DNA of 64,000 bases, from positions 22,983,501 through 23,047,500 of the forward strand of contig CM060070.1 in assembly GCA_030533445.1 (NCBI GenBank). The letters are read 5' to 3'. This DNA is from Cyprinodon diabolis. Lineage: Eukaryota > Chordata > Actinopteri > Cyprinodontiformes > Cyprinodontidae. The position numbers and the translations under genes are program-made. This document shows positions 47,689-58,735 of the stretch, piece by piece. Each line of letters opens with the position of its first letter. Positions within the stretch are counted from its first letter, which is position 1. The notes under the pieces were generated by a model, which had not been told where the DNA came from, did no database searches, and saw only the letters and a program-made list of their open reading frames with translations.

Positions 47689-49110
47689 TTTTAATTATTT
47701 AGGTTAAAACAATTGTTAGTTACTTTAAGAACAATAAACTAACTGGCAAAACTTCATGATATCAAATATGTATTTACTGTTCTTTATTTAACATGGTTTG
47801 TTCCAAATTCTGGGACTGGAAGATTACTTCGAAAATACAATCCACCAGTATCACAGAAAGAAAAATACAAAAGTAAAAGCAATTGTTACAAAGGCTTCTA
47901 CAACACTGACCTCAGCTATCTCTAAATGTGTCCTTTTCCATCTCTTCCTCCCACTTCTTCTGTGTTTTTCAGTTAGATTGACAGTGTGCAAGTTCAGCAA
48001 CATGTTTAGTACATAAAGTAACATATAAATTGTCTTGTGGCTGTTGCTCTCCAGCTGAAGTCTCAGAAAAACAACCCCCTGTCAGCTCAGGGAAAGTGGA
48101 TTCAGGATTTTTGGAAACAGCAGCAAACTCTGGTTTGTCATGAGGTCGTTAAAAGTTTCCCCGTACCCAGCTAACAGTTGTTTCTCTCAGGCTCTGAACT
48201 TGAAGACGGATGCAGAGGCAGGCTTCTGATTGATGATTTGATTTTAAAACATGACACTTCAAAGTGTTGTTTTTTTTTACTGCTCTCAGTCTTGCACATG
48301 CATCATCACTGGCGGTAGAAGGCATGCTTATTACTCGGGTATTGGCATGTTTACTTCCTGAAAAAAAAAGTCTATTGCTCCCCATCTGTCTCTCCCTCTG
48401 TCTGACAGATAAAGCCAAACATTTGTGTCTGTGTCTTTCTACAAGTCTTTTCTTTTCTTGTTATATTACTAAGCTCTCCAGTACATTTGATCAAAGCGAT
48501 TAAAAGGAGCAGAAGCCTGGGATTACTTATTGGTTATTGCATGCATTTAAGGAGAGTTCAGTTCCTGGTTAGATTTAACCCTCTTAAAAGGAGCTATAAC
48601 CTGGTATTTTAGGTATACATTCCTTCTTAAATTGTTTTTAAATCAATTTTGATCATTTTTCAGGAGAAAGAAACAATAAATACGACAAATTTTGATTTCA
48701 GACCCCCTTCTTTTCTCAGACTATGCATGAGAGGTGGACTTATAGGTATGCAAATTCATGTAGATGTCGTTGTTGCAACATTAACAGTTTGCCATGGTTT
48801 ATTTACCATCTTTTCATGCTCTCTTACACAATAGGTAAGAAGTTCCAGCGGCAGCAACACTTGCCGACTGCCTGCAGGTGAGTCCCTGATTGCTAGGATC
48901 GCCCCTTTGGTGGAATAGTGACAGTAGTGATGAAAGAGAGTCCGGCTAATGTTAGCAACCTCTTCCAGCATGTTTTACAACATCCAGTATAATCCAGGAG
49001 GAGGACCAAAACACTTGCGGGCTTTTCTGGTTTAAACAAAGAGCCACACATGCAAAAAACTAGACTTTAGACTTGGAATTTTCCATCAGATTTTAACTAA
49101 AGCTCAACAC
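47689..49110. other. Unassigned stretch
   Basis: No gene or transposon recognised. Open frames at 47798-48016, 48264-48503 and 48756-48971 carry no known domain. Confidence 0.4.
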
Positions 49111-49833
49111 CAATTCAATTCAATTCAAAAATACTTAATCAATCCCAAAGGGAAATTACATGTAGCAGCAACTCATGGGCAACAAGTCGTTATGGGTATT
49201 GATAGCTGTAGGCTGGAAGGATTAGTTTTGCACCGGATCTGGAGGAGCCTCTTACTGAACAGATACTCTTACTGTTTAACAATATTCTGAAGAGGATGCT
49301 CACTGTCGTCTATACTGTCCTTCACTTAATAAAATCATCTTTACTGTTTCTAGATGAGTTCCTAGAACAGAGCCTTCTTTATCAGCTTGTTGAGCTTTTT
49401 AAGTAATTTGATTTAATACTGTTATCCCTGCAGAGGATGGAGGTAGAGATCACACTCAACAACAGATATATAGAAGGATATTGCTGCAAATACTGAAGGA
49501 CCTAAGGTTCAGATGGCTCTGTCCCTTCTTGTAGACAGTTGTGTCTCCAGTCCAGGGGCGTTGCTAGGCACAAAGCTTTACTGGGGCACTGGCCCCCTAC
49601 CGCATATGCCCCTCCTGCCATACACAAATACAGACAAGCGCACTGCCCCACCCTGATAAATTCCTACCAAAATTACCAGTTGAGATATTAATGATTGTAA
49701 GAGCATATTTGTTTTAACAAACATGAACATTTTCAACATTGCAGCTAAAAAAATAAGACATTACCAACTTTAAAAATAAAAAGTTTCCTTATACACATTC
49801 TGAAGTAATCATTAATTCCTAGGTTTCAGAGTT

Positions 49834-50166
49834 TTAGTTCAGGGGAAAGTTTAACTCAACCCAAACTAAGTTTTTATTTAATTTTTTGAGCATTAAAGTG
49901 TACCTTCTATTTTTCATTTTTGCAAAGCGGTCAATCACTAGACTGCGACTCAGCTTAGAAAGTTCTTCCTTTTCAACTGATAAAATAGCAAGATGATGGA
50001 GCCTGTCTTGTCCCATTGTGCACCTCGGCCAAGTGTGGATCCTTCTCAACACACTGAATGACCTTTCACAACTCCAGCTGTTGACTGGGATTGTGAGGGA
50101 GATCTGGATGACCTGCGTTAGTGTTGGGAATATGATGTTATCAAGCAAGTTGAAAACACACTGCAT
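49834..50166 (-). pseudogene. hAT transposase C-terminal dimerisation domain
   Basis: 110 codons open to a stop at 49834. NSWSCERSFSVLRRIHTW followed by RLHHLAILSVEKEEL is the conserved hATC dimerisation motif, in which CERSFS, LRRIHTW and RLHHLAILS are the diagnostic blocks. This domain mediates transposase oligomerisation and holds the final part of the fold. The upstream catalytic Asp residues are absent from the element, so the protein is non-functional. It lies about 60 bp after the N-terminal piece on the same strand. Confidence 0.85.
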
Positions 50167-50228
50167 ATCCTTGATGACAAGGCTTTCTTTTTTGACCAGG
50201 AAAAGCTTTCAAACCATTTTGAATTAAA

Positions 50229-50510
50229 TTAAAGTTTTTTTACTCCAAATTTGTGCTGGGGATAGTGGGACAACTTCACTTGTTTAGGACCATCATGCTT
50301 TCCCCCTAAGTCACTAATGTCCCCTTCTTGTTTGTGGAAGCTGGTTGTTGCATCCTCATAACCTTCATGGTCCTGTCTCTCCTGTCCTTTACCTGTCTCT
50401 TGCCTGTCAGTCTCGCCTCCTCCTCCCTTTCCTACTCCAGCACCTTCATTCTCATTCTCTACTGCAAACATTAAAAAACGTAAATTTATAATTATGTAAA
50501 TATCTATCAT
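50229..50510 (-). pseudogene. hAT transposase N-terminal piece
   Basis: 93 codons. The last third, DISDLGGKHDGPKQVKLSHY and then PQHKFGVKKL, resembles the segment that leads into the TTF-type zinc finger of this hAT group. The preceding Gly/Glu/Asp-rich part is low complexity. The frame ends where the internal deletion removes the zinc finger and most of the catalytic domain. Confidence 0.6.
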
Positions 50511-51870
50511 ATTGCTTATAACGTTCCTAATGTAACTGCTTAGCTTAAATCACTAATTCATCACGGGACCTTACCTCCTTCTCTCTCATCTCGTTTTACT
50601 GCTTCCCTGTCTCTGCTTCGTGTGAGGAATTTCCTGATATCCATCTACAAACCAATGCAGTCATTTTCAGTTAGTAGCCTATAAATCATGTGGTTTCACT
50701 GGGAAAATAATAAAATTGACAGGTAAGAAACGTTACCAGAACTAAAAATACGTTGCGGCCGCACAGTGTCCCATCCAACTCAGTTGAGAGCAGCGTGTTA
50801 GTTTGCCTGCAGTTCATGCAGTGACATGCGCTGACGTGGGGGCGCTAATACATCCTCAATTTGGAGTTAACAACACACTTGCTATGCATTTGAGTAGAAA
50901 TATACGTCTCCTCCCGTTGGAATTATCTAAATTGATGCATTAAAAAAATGTATCACTGTTGCAAATATTCATGAGATTTATACTGGGGCACAACTCATTT
51001 ATACTGAGGCACGTGCCCCAGTAAATGGGGTCTGGCGACACCGATGCTCCAGTCTAGTTTGTTGTCATGGTGAACACCAAGGTATTTATACTCCTCAACC
51101 ACCTACACTGATGTTAATAGGATTCAGCTTGTTCCTGTTTCTTCTGAAATCTAAAAACAACTTTCTTATTTTATTCACATTCATGATCAGAGATTTGTTT
51201 GCTGAGCTGAACCAACACGAGTCTCTCCAGGATCTTCATGATGTGGCATGTCAGGGAAACAAGTCATCTAGTCACTATAGAGTGTTTTTTTTTTTTTTTT
51301 TGAACAAGGCTTCAACATCACTGGAATCTCTCCTTGGTCAGGCTAAGGTTGAAGAATTGTAGAATTCGATAGAGTTGCTCAACAAATCCTTTAGGACTCT
51401 GGGGCTGAAACCACCAGGACCTGGTAAATTATTACAATTTAGTCTCTCCAGCTGCCTCTTTGCTTGGTGAAAAGTGGAGGGCGCGGTACCATCTCGATTG
51501 GCTAATAACAAACTCATAGAAGCAGGAGTGTTATTGGCAGTAGTGGAAGATTAAACATCTGAGGTTTAAAATAAAAGCTAATAAAAGCTAAAAGTGAGAT
51601 CTCCATTTGACTGGGCAAAAGAGAAGAATGCTAAGCTTGTTCCTGAACTGAACCCATTGAATAATCTATTCAATCCATTGGCTGCCCAGACTTCCATCTG
51701 TCCTATCATCCTTCTGCTTTAAGCCTGTGATCTTGTTCATCCCTGACCACACATCTTGGATATTATTCTTCTGGAGCTTGCTTTCTAGCCTCTTCCTGTA
51801 TTCCTCCTTACTTTTTCTTATCTTGACCTCAAGTTGCTTCTGTATCTTCAATATTTACCTGCCTCCATTC

Positions 51871-54800
51871 TTAAAGGCTAATTTTTTTTGTTAAACAGTT
51901 CCTTCATATAACTTACGATCCAGGTTAAGACTCATGTAAGAATTTTACTTACCATTTTGGAGTTGGGCAGGTTATGCAGACAAAAATATGGACATTTTTT
52001 ATTTTTGTATTATTAAACTTGATATATGTATCAGCTATGGGCAGTTTCTTTGATATGTTTGATCAAAAAACTGCCCATGTTATCCATTGATTTCGCTCAA
52101 AACCATAATGCTTAGTTCTATACTGCACCACCCAGAAATAGACCAGGTTTGGTCCAGTTATTGGAAGGACATGAACTGAATTGCACCTAGAAAACAAAAT
52201 AGACTGGATAAGAACTCTAAGTTATTAAGTATTAATCCATTATCATATCAGTTTTCTGGAAGGAGGATGGTGTTAAAGAAGATTGTTTGGAAATGCAATG
52301 GCAAAGACAACAGCGACGACTGGGATGAAAGTTTTATATCTTGCACTTTCTAGGATAGGAAAAAAAAACATTAGAATTTTTTTTCAGGTGAGATAAAAGC
52401 TAAGTAAAACTAAAACATCTGCTCAAATATCGATTCACCAAGATTCACAATACTGATCTGGCATTTTCATGTTTGCTGAACTTAAAGTGAACTCACTCCA
52501 CCAGTTGTTACATGACAAGGCATTCTAGTGGTGCTTTGCTCTTAGGAAATGCCTGATAACTGTCCGATTGTTTGGCTTTCATCGGTTAATGAAAGTTAAA
52601 TGGAGATAGAAAACAGTTAGATAATACCTTGTCTAATTGTTCATGTTAGAATTATTTCAGTATTTTATTTGTGAGTGCAGCAATCATGGTGAGTGTTTGG
52701 CCAGAAATTTAGCAGGTATCATATTTAAGAGTGGTTAAGGTGAATACAGGCAGCATTTTCAATGTCTCTTGTTAGATTTTTGCTAGACCATCTCCACGGC
52801 CTCTTTAATGTGGTTGGGAGATGTAAACAAAGCCATTTGGAGTTGAATCATTGAAATTAGTAAAGTTATTAAGATGTTGCCAAGATTCCGTCGAGCAGAG
52901 AGAGTCAAACTGATGTTCAATGAGAAGATCCTGGAAGAAATCCCCTAATGTGAGAGAACAGAGGTTGAGAAGTCCAAAGTTATAAGTGGTGTCGGCTTAC
53001 TTGATCGGAGGATTAGCTGGCTATGAAGGCATTGAGAGAAGAGGCAGAAGGATTTGATGGTCTAGAGTAGTTGAAATGGAAATGTTTGTAATCCCTACAA
53101 TGAATGTATCCCCAGCAGGGTAGGTGGCTGATTTGCGGGTGGACCTGTTGGCAGTGGCTTAGACAACTGGTAATGGATCTGGTGGAGTTCAGCTGATGTA
53201 TACAGTAGAAGACCCGATACAGGTTTAAAAAAAAAAACATTCTGGAAAAAAAAATGCGGACCAGATGTATAGCTGGATAGCGAACATGTTGATAACGCAG
53301 CATGATGGAGATAGAAAACGGAGGGAAAAAAGAAACAGACAGCTTGAAGCAGCCATGCACTCATGTGCCGTTTACCAAGGTGACCAAGCAGACTTACTGC
53401 AGCTAACCTCCCTTCCCCTTCTGTCTGAGGTAAAGGCAAGAACAGCTAGCGATGCTTTTGTTTTTATTACTTCACAGGGGTTAAGGTTGTTAAATGGCAA
53501 ACATGGCAAAAAAACAACAAATCATATGTATTTGGGAAGTTTTAAAGCATAATTACAGTGCCTCAACCAGCCTTTTTTCATTTAAAGATTCACTGTATAT
53601 AGACATATATACTACTTCATCCATACTTTGCATTTCCTCTAGAGCCTATATTTTCGAAATGTATGTCTTTATACTGTGATCATGTGAAATGGAGGTCAAA
53701 TCCCTCATATGTGCCGGCAGTGTTTACAGATAAAGCTTATTCTGATCTTTGTGTAGTTATGCCACCAAGTAATCTATACTAAGCTTTCTCTCTATCAGGA
53801 ACTAAAGAAAGTTCTTTGAGTCATACATGTAGTCACAGTTGTTTAGTCCGAATTTAAGGCACATAGCCATAAAGATGTGCATTTTCGGAAGGCAAATAGC
53901 AGGTTTCCACATGAACACAGTGGAATGGTGCAATATTTCCCTTGAAAATGTTGAGTGAATGCCTGATGTGCCTCAAAATTGATTTTCTGAGTAAAGCATA
54001 AGAACCTAAAATGTTACATTATGTAGTAATACATTTCCAGTAAATTTAGCGACCATCAAGTATAGATCAAAACAGTTGAAGCAATAGTCTTGCAGGATAT
54101 GTCTTGAACTAAAATGTGTTTACTATTAAGTTTTCACAGATACAACTTCATTCTTAAATCAAAGAAAATACTCTGGAAATTGAAGAACTCGTACTGTACA
54201 CTTCTTTCTGGTGTTATGGTATTGATCCATTTCACAAAACTGAAAAACATAATATATCTACCTCTATAAAAATAATATATATGTATTTTGCCTGTGTGTG
54301 AGGTAAACTGAGGGAATAACGGCACATGTTGAACACCTGTAGTAACATATCAACACAGTGATGCTGTATAAAAATAGTGGAATTGAATAAGATAAGTTGG
54401 AAAAATTTTCACTTTAGATATATTACTTTTGAATCTCTCCTGGTTAACATATGGAGGATATTTTTAAGTTTCTACACATAGTATGCTGCTCTATACTGGT
54501 AATGTCACTTAGCGTTGGTGTAATGCTGCATGCACGTCGTATCAAGTATGAAGTTGTAGGGACTGAGAGATGCAGATACACCGGCAGTTTGAGAAGCCAA
54601 TTATTTTTCAGTTGCAAAGGCTGTGAGAAAGCTTGTCTAATTATCTAAAACTGAACTCGCTGAAAGTCTGTGAAAAGCTGCAGACACTCCAGAACAATTT
54701 GCTCCCATTGAGCACCTAGGGTAATTAACGTCACTCTTACATGTGAGAGTAAGTCATACTTTTGCGTAAGACACTTTGATGTACCACCGTTTGGCTTTGC

Positions 54801-55565
54801 TGAAAGAAGTATGAAGAACTTTGAGAGGTGCCTGTCATCCTGCAGGTACATATACTTAAGATGTCGCTTTCTAAAGACTGGCTGTCTGAAATGAAATGGC
54901 ACAGAGATAACAGCTCTATTTACTAAAGTGATTTCATCGAAAATTACCATGCTGTCAATGAAACACAAACACTGATTGTCTAGAGACACAATGCAAAGAC
55001 AAACCTTTCACACAATTCATCTCAGAATGATTTTCACCAGATTTATAAAATACATATAAATACAAGTTTGAATGATCCCAAAAAAATGACCAAGATTCCT
55101 TTATTTTCATAGTACAATGGGTTATGTCAGTAGATTAAGGTACTGTAGCATCATAAAGTCAATTTTTCGGTGATTTAAATCTAGCTATAAATAGTAATCG
55201 CAAACAGGTGATGTTTTTGTCATTCAATTGGATTTATTTTGAAAATAATAGGCAATTAATTATGCCTTAGTAAAAAGAAATTAAGAATCATGTCTTCTAA
55301 TTGTTCAAACATTGTTCAAATTTATTTCAAAATAGAGATATGTTATGTGATGACTAAATATTTAAGGATAAGACTGTAAGAGTTGCCACTAAGGAGAGTA
55401 AATCATCATCGGCAAGTAAGCTGTCAGTAGAGTCCAACCTTTAAATTAAAAGAAAAAAAATAGGTGGAAGGAAAATGTGTGGTAATAAATGTGATCAAAT
55501 AATAATGGTAACCACAGTCTTGAAGCACCAGTGTGTGGGATATACTCCCATGTAGTGCTGTGCTA
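51871..55565. other. Unassigned stretch
   Basis: 3.7 kb with no identified gene or transposon. Overlapping minus-strand frames at 53013-53360 and 53095-53439 have no recognisable domain. The first part of 52900-53450 is GC-richer and may be an old unrecognised repeat. Confidence 0.35.
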
Positions 55566-56110
55566 AGGTAGTGCAGCTGTAGAGGAGGTCAGCAGCACCA
55601 AATTCCTGAGGGTGCACATCACAGACACCCTCACCTGGACTGCAAACACCACCTCACTGGTCAAAAGGGCCCAGAAGCGCGTGTACTTCCTGTGGAGGAG
55701 GATAGCCCACCTGCTCCATCCCATCCTCACCACCTTCTACAGAAGCACCATAGAGCGTTCTGACCAGCTGTCTCACTGTGCGGTGTGGAGGCTGCAGTGC
55801 CTCAGACTGTGAGAAGGTGAGAAGAGTGGTAAGAACAGCAGAGTGGATCATCAGGGCTCCTCTTCCCTCCATAAAAGACATTTTATCCCAGTGCTGCATG
55901 TTCCGAACCCATAAGATTATAAATGAGCCCTCATACTCCCACCATGGACTGTTCTCCCTGCTGCCCTCTTGGAAGAGGCCTTGTAGTTTGATGCAGGTTC
56001 AACAGATACTGCACCAGCTTCTTTCCCACTGCCATCAGACGATTGAACTGTTGAAAAAAGCTCTAAATCAAGTCACTGACTCTGCATCACAGAGTTGGGT
56101 TATATTTGGG
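55566..56110 (+). pseudogene. CR1/L2-like LINE ORF2 C-terminus
   Basis: The frame from about 55576 reads STKFLRVHITDTLTWTANTT, then RAQKRVYFLWRRIAHL and TTFYRSTIE, with one change of frame near 55770-55800. It continues as RRVVRTAEWIIRAPLPSIKD and HHGLFSLLPSWKRP. These are the thumb and C-terminal blocks that follow the reverse transcriptase core in CR1/L2/Rex1-group LINEs. The core itself is not here, but a piece with the core and without this C-terminus lies downstream at 57715-58730. Confidence 0.8.
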
Positions 56111-56410
56111 GTTTGATTGTATTTTTGATTATTGTTGTCTTAAGATTCCTTAGTTTCTTTTTTTGATTAGTTTGGTCTTTTCTAGTAATTCTAATTTATA
56201 TATTCATTTTCTCTATTTTGTTCTCTGTTAATTGAAGACATTTTTTCTAGTTTCTCTGTTTGCTCTACCCCTGCTGGCATTCTCTCTCTTCAGTCTCCTT
56301 TCTGCTCTTTTCTCTCACACCCGCAGAATATCACTGCTCACTGGTGCCTCTTGTTGTCTACCCAGTATTCCTTTCTGCTCCTGCTACTATTCGATTACTG
56401 TTTTTGTTAA

Positions 56411-56921
56411 AGCTACAGTGTGTAACTTTTAGCGACATCTAGCGGTCAGACTGCAGACTGCAGCAACATGAACATCTCCCCCCCACCGCTTCTCCCCCCC
56501 AACAGTACGGCAAGCGTTACGGGACAAAATGTCTTCCACGACGTCCGCATCACCTACCTTCTCAAGTGGTGAGGTTTGTTTACATAGATAATTTAACAGA
56601 TAGTATTTCATTAGTCTGTGTAGGGTATAGATTTCATGTAGACTTAAGATAATAAATATACCCGTTATTTTTTCTACATCGATGTGACGTTTTGGCGATC
56701 TCGCAATCGCTAGTTTGTTGGCTCTGCGCTGCCGTAGCGCAAAGATGTCTGCCTCAATGGCTGCGAGACATCGCTCCTATGTAATTATAAATAACGAATT
56801 CTAAGGCAACGCAAATATTAAGGTTAAGAGGCTGAGCTCATAGATGATGATAAATAACATAGTTATGTATAATATATTACATTTCTGACTGTATATCCCT
56901 GTAATTTTACACACTGTAGAT
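56411..56921. mobile_element. Non-autonomous DNA transposon with TTAA duplication (511 bp)
   Basis: The ends AGCTACAGTGTGTAA (56411-56425) and TTACACACTGTAGAT (56907-56921) are inverted copies with one mismatch in 15. They are flanked by TTAA at 56407-56410 and 56922-56925. A TTAA duplication is characteristic of piggyBac and Kolobok elements. The interior has no transposase, and the phrase AGCGACATCTAGCGGTC just inside the left end is typical of a fish repeat. Confidence 0.8.
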
Positions 56922-57013
56922 TTAATCTCTTACTCCCTATGTTTCTTGTGATTTTTTAAAAATTTTGTAGATCTAGATCTTTTCCTTAAATATCTAAAAA
57001 CTAACTGCTGCTT

Positions 57014-57195
57014 CACAGTAAATTCTACAGTGTTAAATATGCAGTATCAATGTAAACTGACTCTTTTAGAGTTATTACAACAACAACTGGAGTAAAATCT
57101 ACACTACAGTATGTAGAGTTCTAATTTAACACTAATTCCAAGCAGGACCAAATGCACTCTTAAAGTGTTACTTCAACACTTCAAAATTTACTGTG
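57014..57195. mobile_element. Miniature inverted-repeat element (182 bp)
   Basis: It starts CACAGTAAATTCTACAGTGTT and ends with its inverted counterpart (AACACTTCAAAATTTACTGTG), matching 11 of the first 12 positions and loosely for about 26. Internal GTGTTA/TAACAC words are repeated. Flanks TGCTT and TGCCT could be a degraded duplication. Superfamily unknown. Confidence 0.6.
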
Positions 57196-57714
57196 TGCCT
57201 CTCTGCATTTGAGTCCATAGCAAAGTACTGCATGACAAGGACAATTGTCAATTCATAATGTAGTGTCTCTACGAGGAAGACGAAGTAGTTGCTGGACTAT
57301 GCTGCTCTGTTTTTAACATAATAAAATAAACATGACTCTTATGTTGCATTTAGTTACCTGTTCAGCAGAAAGCCTGTAACCTCTTTGTCTGTTCTGAAGC
57401 CTCCTGCTCCCTCATGAATTAAATTGTCCTCACCGGGTAAAAGCTACGTCAATATAGCCTCTGGCTTTCTCCCAGTTATTCCATTTTATTCTTTTCTTGG
57501 TTACTCTTCCTTCCTTCCAGGAAAAGAAGGGAGAGAAACATTTATCACACACTGTCCCTTTAAAAATATGATAAAGAAGAGCCCATTTTCAACTTGGAGA
57601 AGAATTACAAGGCATGGACTGCAACAAGAGTCTTTACCAAAATTTGTAAAGAGAGCAGAGAGAACTAAAATCCAAGTTATTTAAGGTCAAAGGTCGAAGT
57701 GTGCACTGCTTTAT
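57196..57714. other. Unassigned stretch
   Basis: No gene recognised. The open frame at 57424-57684 carries no known domain. Confidence 0.4.
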
Positions 57715-58735
57715 AGGATGCTGATTTCTTCTGCTAAAAGAACTGGTTCCCAAGCTGACTGGTCTCTGCAGCATAACACCTACACTCCTCCTGTCACCTG
57801 CACCCTGACCATCATCCCTGATTATGTCAGGAGACAGCTAAGCAGACTCCACTCAGGAAAATCTGCAGGGCCAGATGGTGCGAACCCCCTTTGTGTTCAA
57901 AATCTGTGCTCCCCAGCTATGTGGAGTCTTCCACAGCATCTTCAGCCTGAGCCTGAGTCTTCACAAAGTCCCTATGATGTGGAAAACATCATTCATCAGT
58001 CCTGTACCCAAGACGCAATGCCCCAGTTGCTCCAAATACTACAGACCCATAGCATTGACATCACACGTCATGAAGACCCTGGAGAGATTCATCTTAAAGC
58101 AGCTCCTTCCCATGTTCAGACCACTTCTGTACCCCCTCCAGTTTGCTTACCAGCCCCGACCAGGAGTTGAGGATGCCATCATCTACCTGCTCAACCATGT
58201 CTATGCCCACCTGGACAGGCCAGAGAGCACTGTGAGAGTCACCTTCTTTGACTTCTCCAGTGCATTTCATCACCATCAGGCCAGTTCTACCGGGTGAGAA
58301 ACTGACAGTGATTCAGGTGGATGTCCCCATTGTGTCCTGGATTGTGGATTACCTGACTGGCAGACTAGAGTACATGCGCCTGCAGCACTGCAAGTTGGAA
58401 AATGGGATCAGCAGCGGAGTCCTACAGGGGCCTGTCCTCTCTCTCCCTTTCTCTTCACCCGGTACACCACGGACTTCAGCTACTGCACAGAGACCTGCCA
58501 CTTTCACAAGTTTTCAGATGACTCTGTAGTAGATCGATGTATCAAACAAGGTGAGGGGACGAAGTACAGGAGTGTGGTGGACAATTTTGTCACCTGGTGT
58601 GAGCATAACGATCTACAGCTCAGAGTGGAAAAGACCAAGGAACTGGGGGCGGATCTGAGATGGAGCAAGGCCACACTGACCCCTGGTTCTATCTGTGGGC
58701 TCTTGGAGGTGTGGAGAAATATAAATGTTATTTTG
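57715..58735 (+). pseudogene. CR1/L2-like LINE reverse transcriptase core
   Basis: The blocks follow reverse transcriptase order across three frames. VRRQLSRLHSGKSAGPDGA is near 57830, VFHSIFSLSLSLHKVPMMWK near 57915, and then YRPIALTSHVMKTLERF. LQFAYQPRPGVEDAIIYLL follows near 58140, and VRVTFFDFSSAFH near 58235, which holds the first catalytic Asp. WIVDYLTGRLEYMRLQ comes next near 58340. KFSDDSVV near 58508-58531 is the FxDD active-site motif. The final block is VVDNFVTWCEHNDLQL, then EKTKELGADLRW. The two-Asp motif is intact, yet at least three frame changes and a missing segment around 58440-58500 make it non-functional. The endonuclease upstream and the C-terminus downstream are missing. 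Confidence 0.85.

Larger units (their letters stand above)
49553..51046 (-). mobile_element. hAT deletion derivative (1494 bp) inside a LINE
   Basis: The left end starts CAGGGGCGTTGCTAGGC. The right end is its diverged inverted copy (ending GGTCTGGCGACACCGATG), and TTTACTGGGGCAC is shared by both ends. A perfect 8 bp duplication, CTCCAGTC, lies at 49545-49552 and 51047-51054. It carries two minus-strand transposase pieces in the right order, so it is a shortened copy of a protein-coding hAT element of the ZMYM1-like/TTF-finger type, by my recollection of that family. Confidence 0.9.
49111..51870 (-). pseudogene. CR1/L2/Rex1-like LINE, antisense, split by a hAT element
   Basis: On the minus strand, pieces appear in the correct order. 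The linker before the reverse transcriptase lies at 51851-51666 (KIQKQLEVKIRKSKEEYRKRL, in part), and a PG-x-SPRVLKD-like block near 51415-51370. LVSLTCHIMKILERLVL lies near 51275-51180. Then a later block with LFLDFRRNRNKLNPI leads into a YLGVH-type motif near 51130-51060. The 3' part (49552-49111) ends in AATTTCCCTTTGGGATTGA and GAATT pentamers. The reverse transcriptase core with its active site is deleted between the LERLVL and FRRNR blocks. The hAT remnant at 49553-51046 interrupts it. Joining the two sides at the duplicated octamer restores contiguous LINE sequence. Confidence 0.8.
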
